Shown: piece by piece, positions 13,014 to 13,015 of the stretch
Layout: each line of letters starts with the position of its first letter
Position numbering within the stretch: the first letter of the stretch is position 1
Origin: Aquificaceae bacterium
Lineage (GTDB): Bacteria; Aquificota; Aquificia; Aquificales; Aquificaceae
Length of the DNA stretch: 13,015 nt
Assembly: GCA_015490115.1 (NCBI GenBank)
Contig: WFYM01000206.1
Location: 1 to 13,015, forward strand
Direction of reading: 5' to 3'
Made by a program: the position numbers and the translations under genes
Notes under the pieces: generated by a model
What the model was told of the DNA's origin: nothing
Seen by the model: only the letters and a program-made list of their open reading frames with translations
The model's database searches: none

Positions 13014-13015
13014 GA

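Overview
The window looks like a stretch of a compact genome from a thermophilic, outer-membrane-bearing bacterium, most likely Aquificota (Aquifex/Hydrogenobacter/Thermocrinis relatives). This is inferred from: coding strands that are visibly purine-rich; arginine written almost only as AGG/AGA and isoleucine often as ATA; proteins loaded with Glu, Lys and Arg; almost no intergenic DNA; and an LptD, which implies lipopolysaccharide export. The species cannot be fixed from sequence alone. All genes are core-type. I see no mobile element, CRISPR array, rRNA or tRNA, no factor-independent terminator, and no gene-free stretch longer than about 40 bases.

Layout, left to right. (1) Forward: the C-terminal half of murF (cut by the left edge), a PilZ c-di-GMP receptor, and a small membrane protein of the CTP-dependent dolichol/phytol/diacylglycerol kinase family whose start codon is a puzzle. 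(2) Reverse: recO. (3) Forward: panC, fmt and a protein of unknown function with a possible YbjN/type III chaperone-like N-terminal half and a SHOCT-like tail. (4) Reverse: a UbiA-family prenyltransferase, probably MqnP of menaquinone synthesis. (5) Forward: hom and rpe. (6) Reverse: a MoxR AAA+ ATPase, a NagD-like HAD phosphatase and lptD. (7) Forward: an AEC-family transporter. (8) Reverse: a short exported protein that runs off the right edge. The functional themes are envelope building (murF, lptD, perhaps the kinase), vitamin and amino-acid synthesis (panC, hom), translation initiation (fmt), quinone synthesis and DNA repair (recO).

The strongest non-obvious signal is how the gene starts are built. 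Genes that follow another gene in an operon with stop/start overlap (fmt, rpe) have clear Shine-Dalgarno sequences, as does panC. By contrast recO, ubiA/mqnP, hom, moxR, the AEC gene, the HAD gene, lptD and the unknown gene at 4220 lack a Shine-Dalgarno sequence. Each instead has a -10-like hexamer (TATAAT, TATTAT, CATTAT, TATCAT, TATACT or TAAAAT) ending 6 to 9 bases before the start codon, exactly 6 in five cases. This places transcription starts on or next to the start codon, i.e. leaderless mRNAs. In the three divergent gaps (39, 17 and 25 bp) the -10-like elements of the two strands overlap or abut in near-symmetric A+T blocks, making miniature bidirectional promoters. At the other end of genes, all four convergent pairs overlap tail to tail (13, 18, 26 and 9 bp), so opposing transcripts must share sequence.
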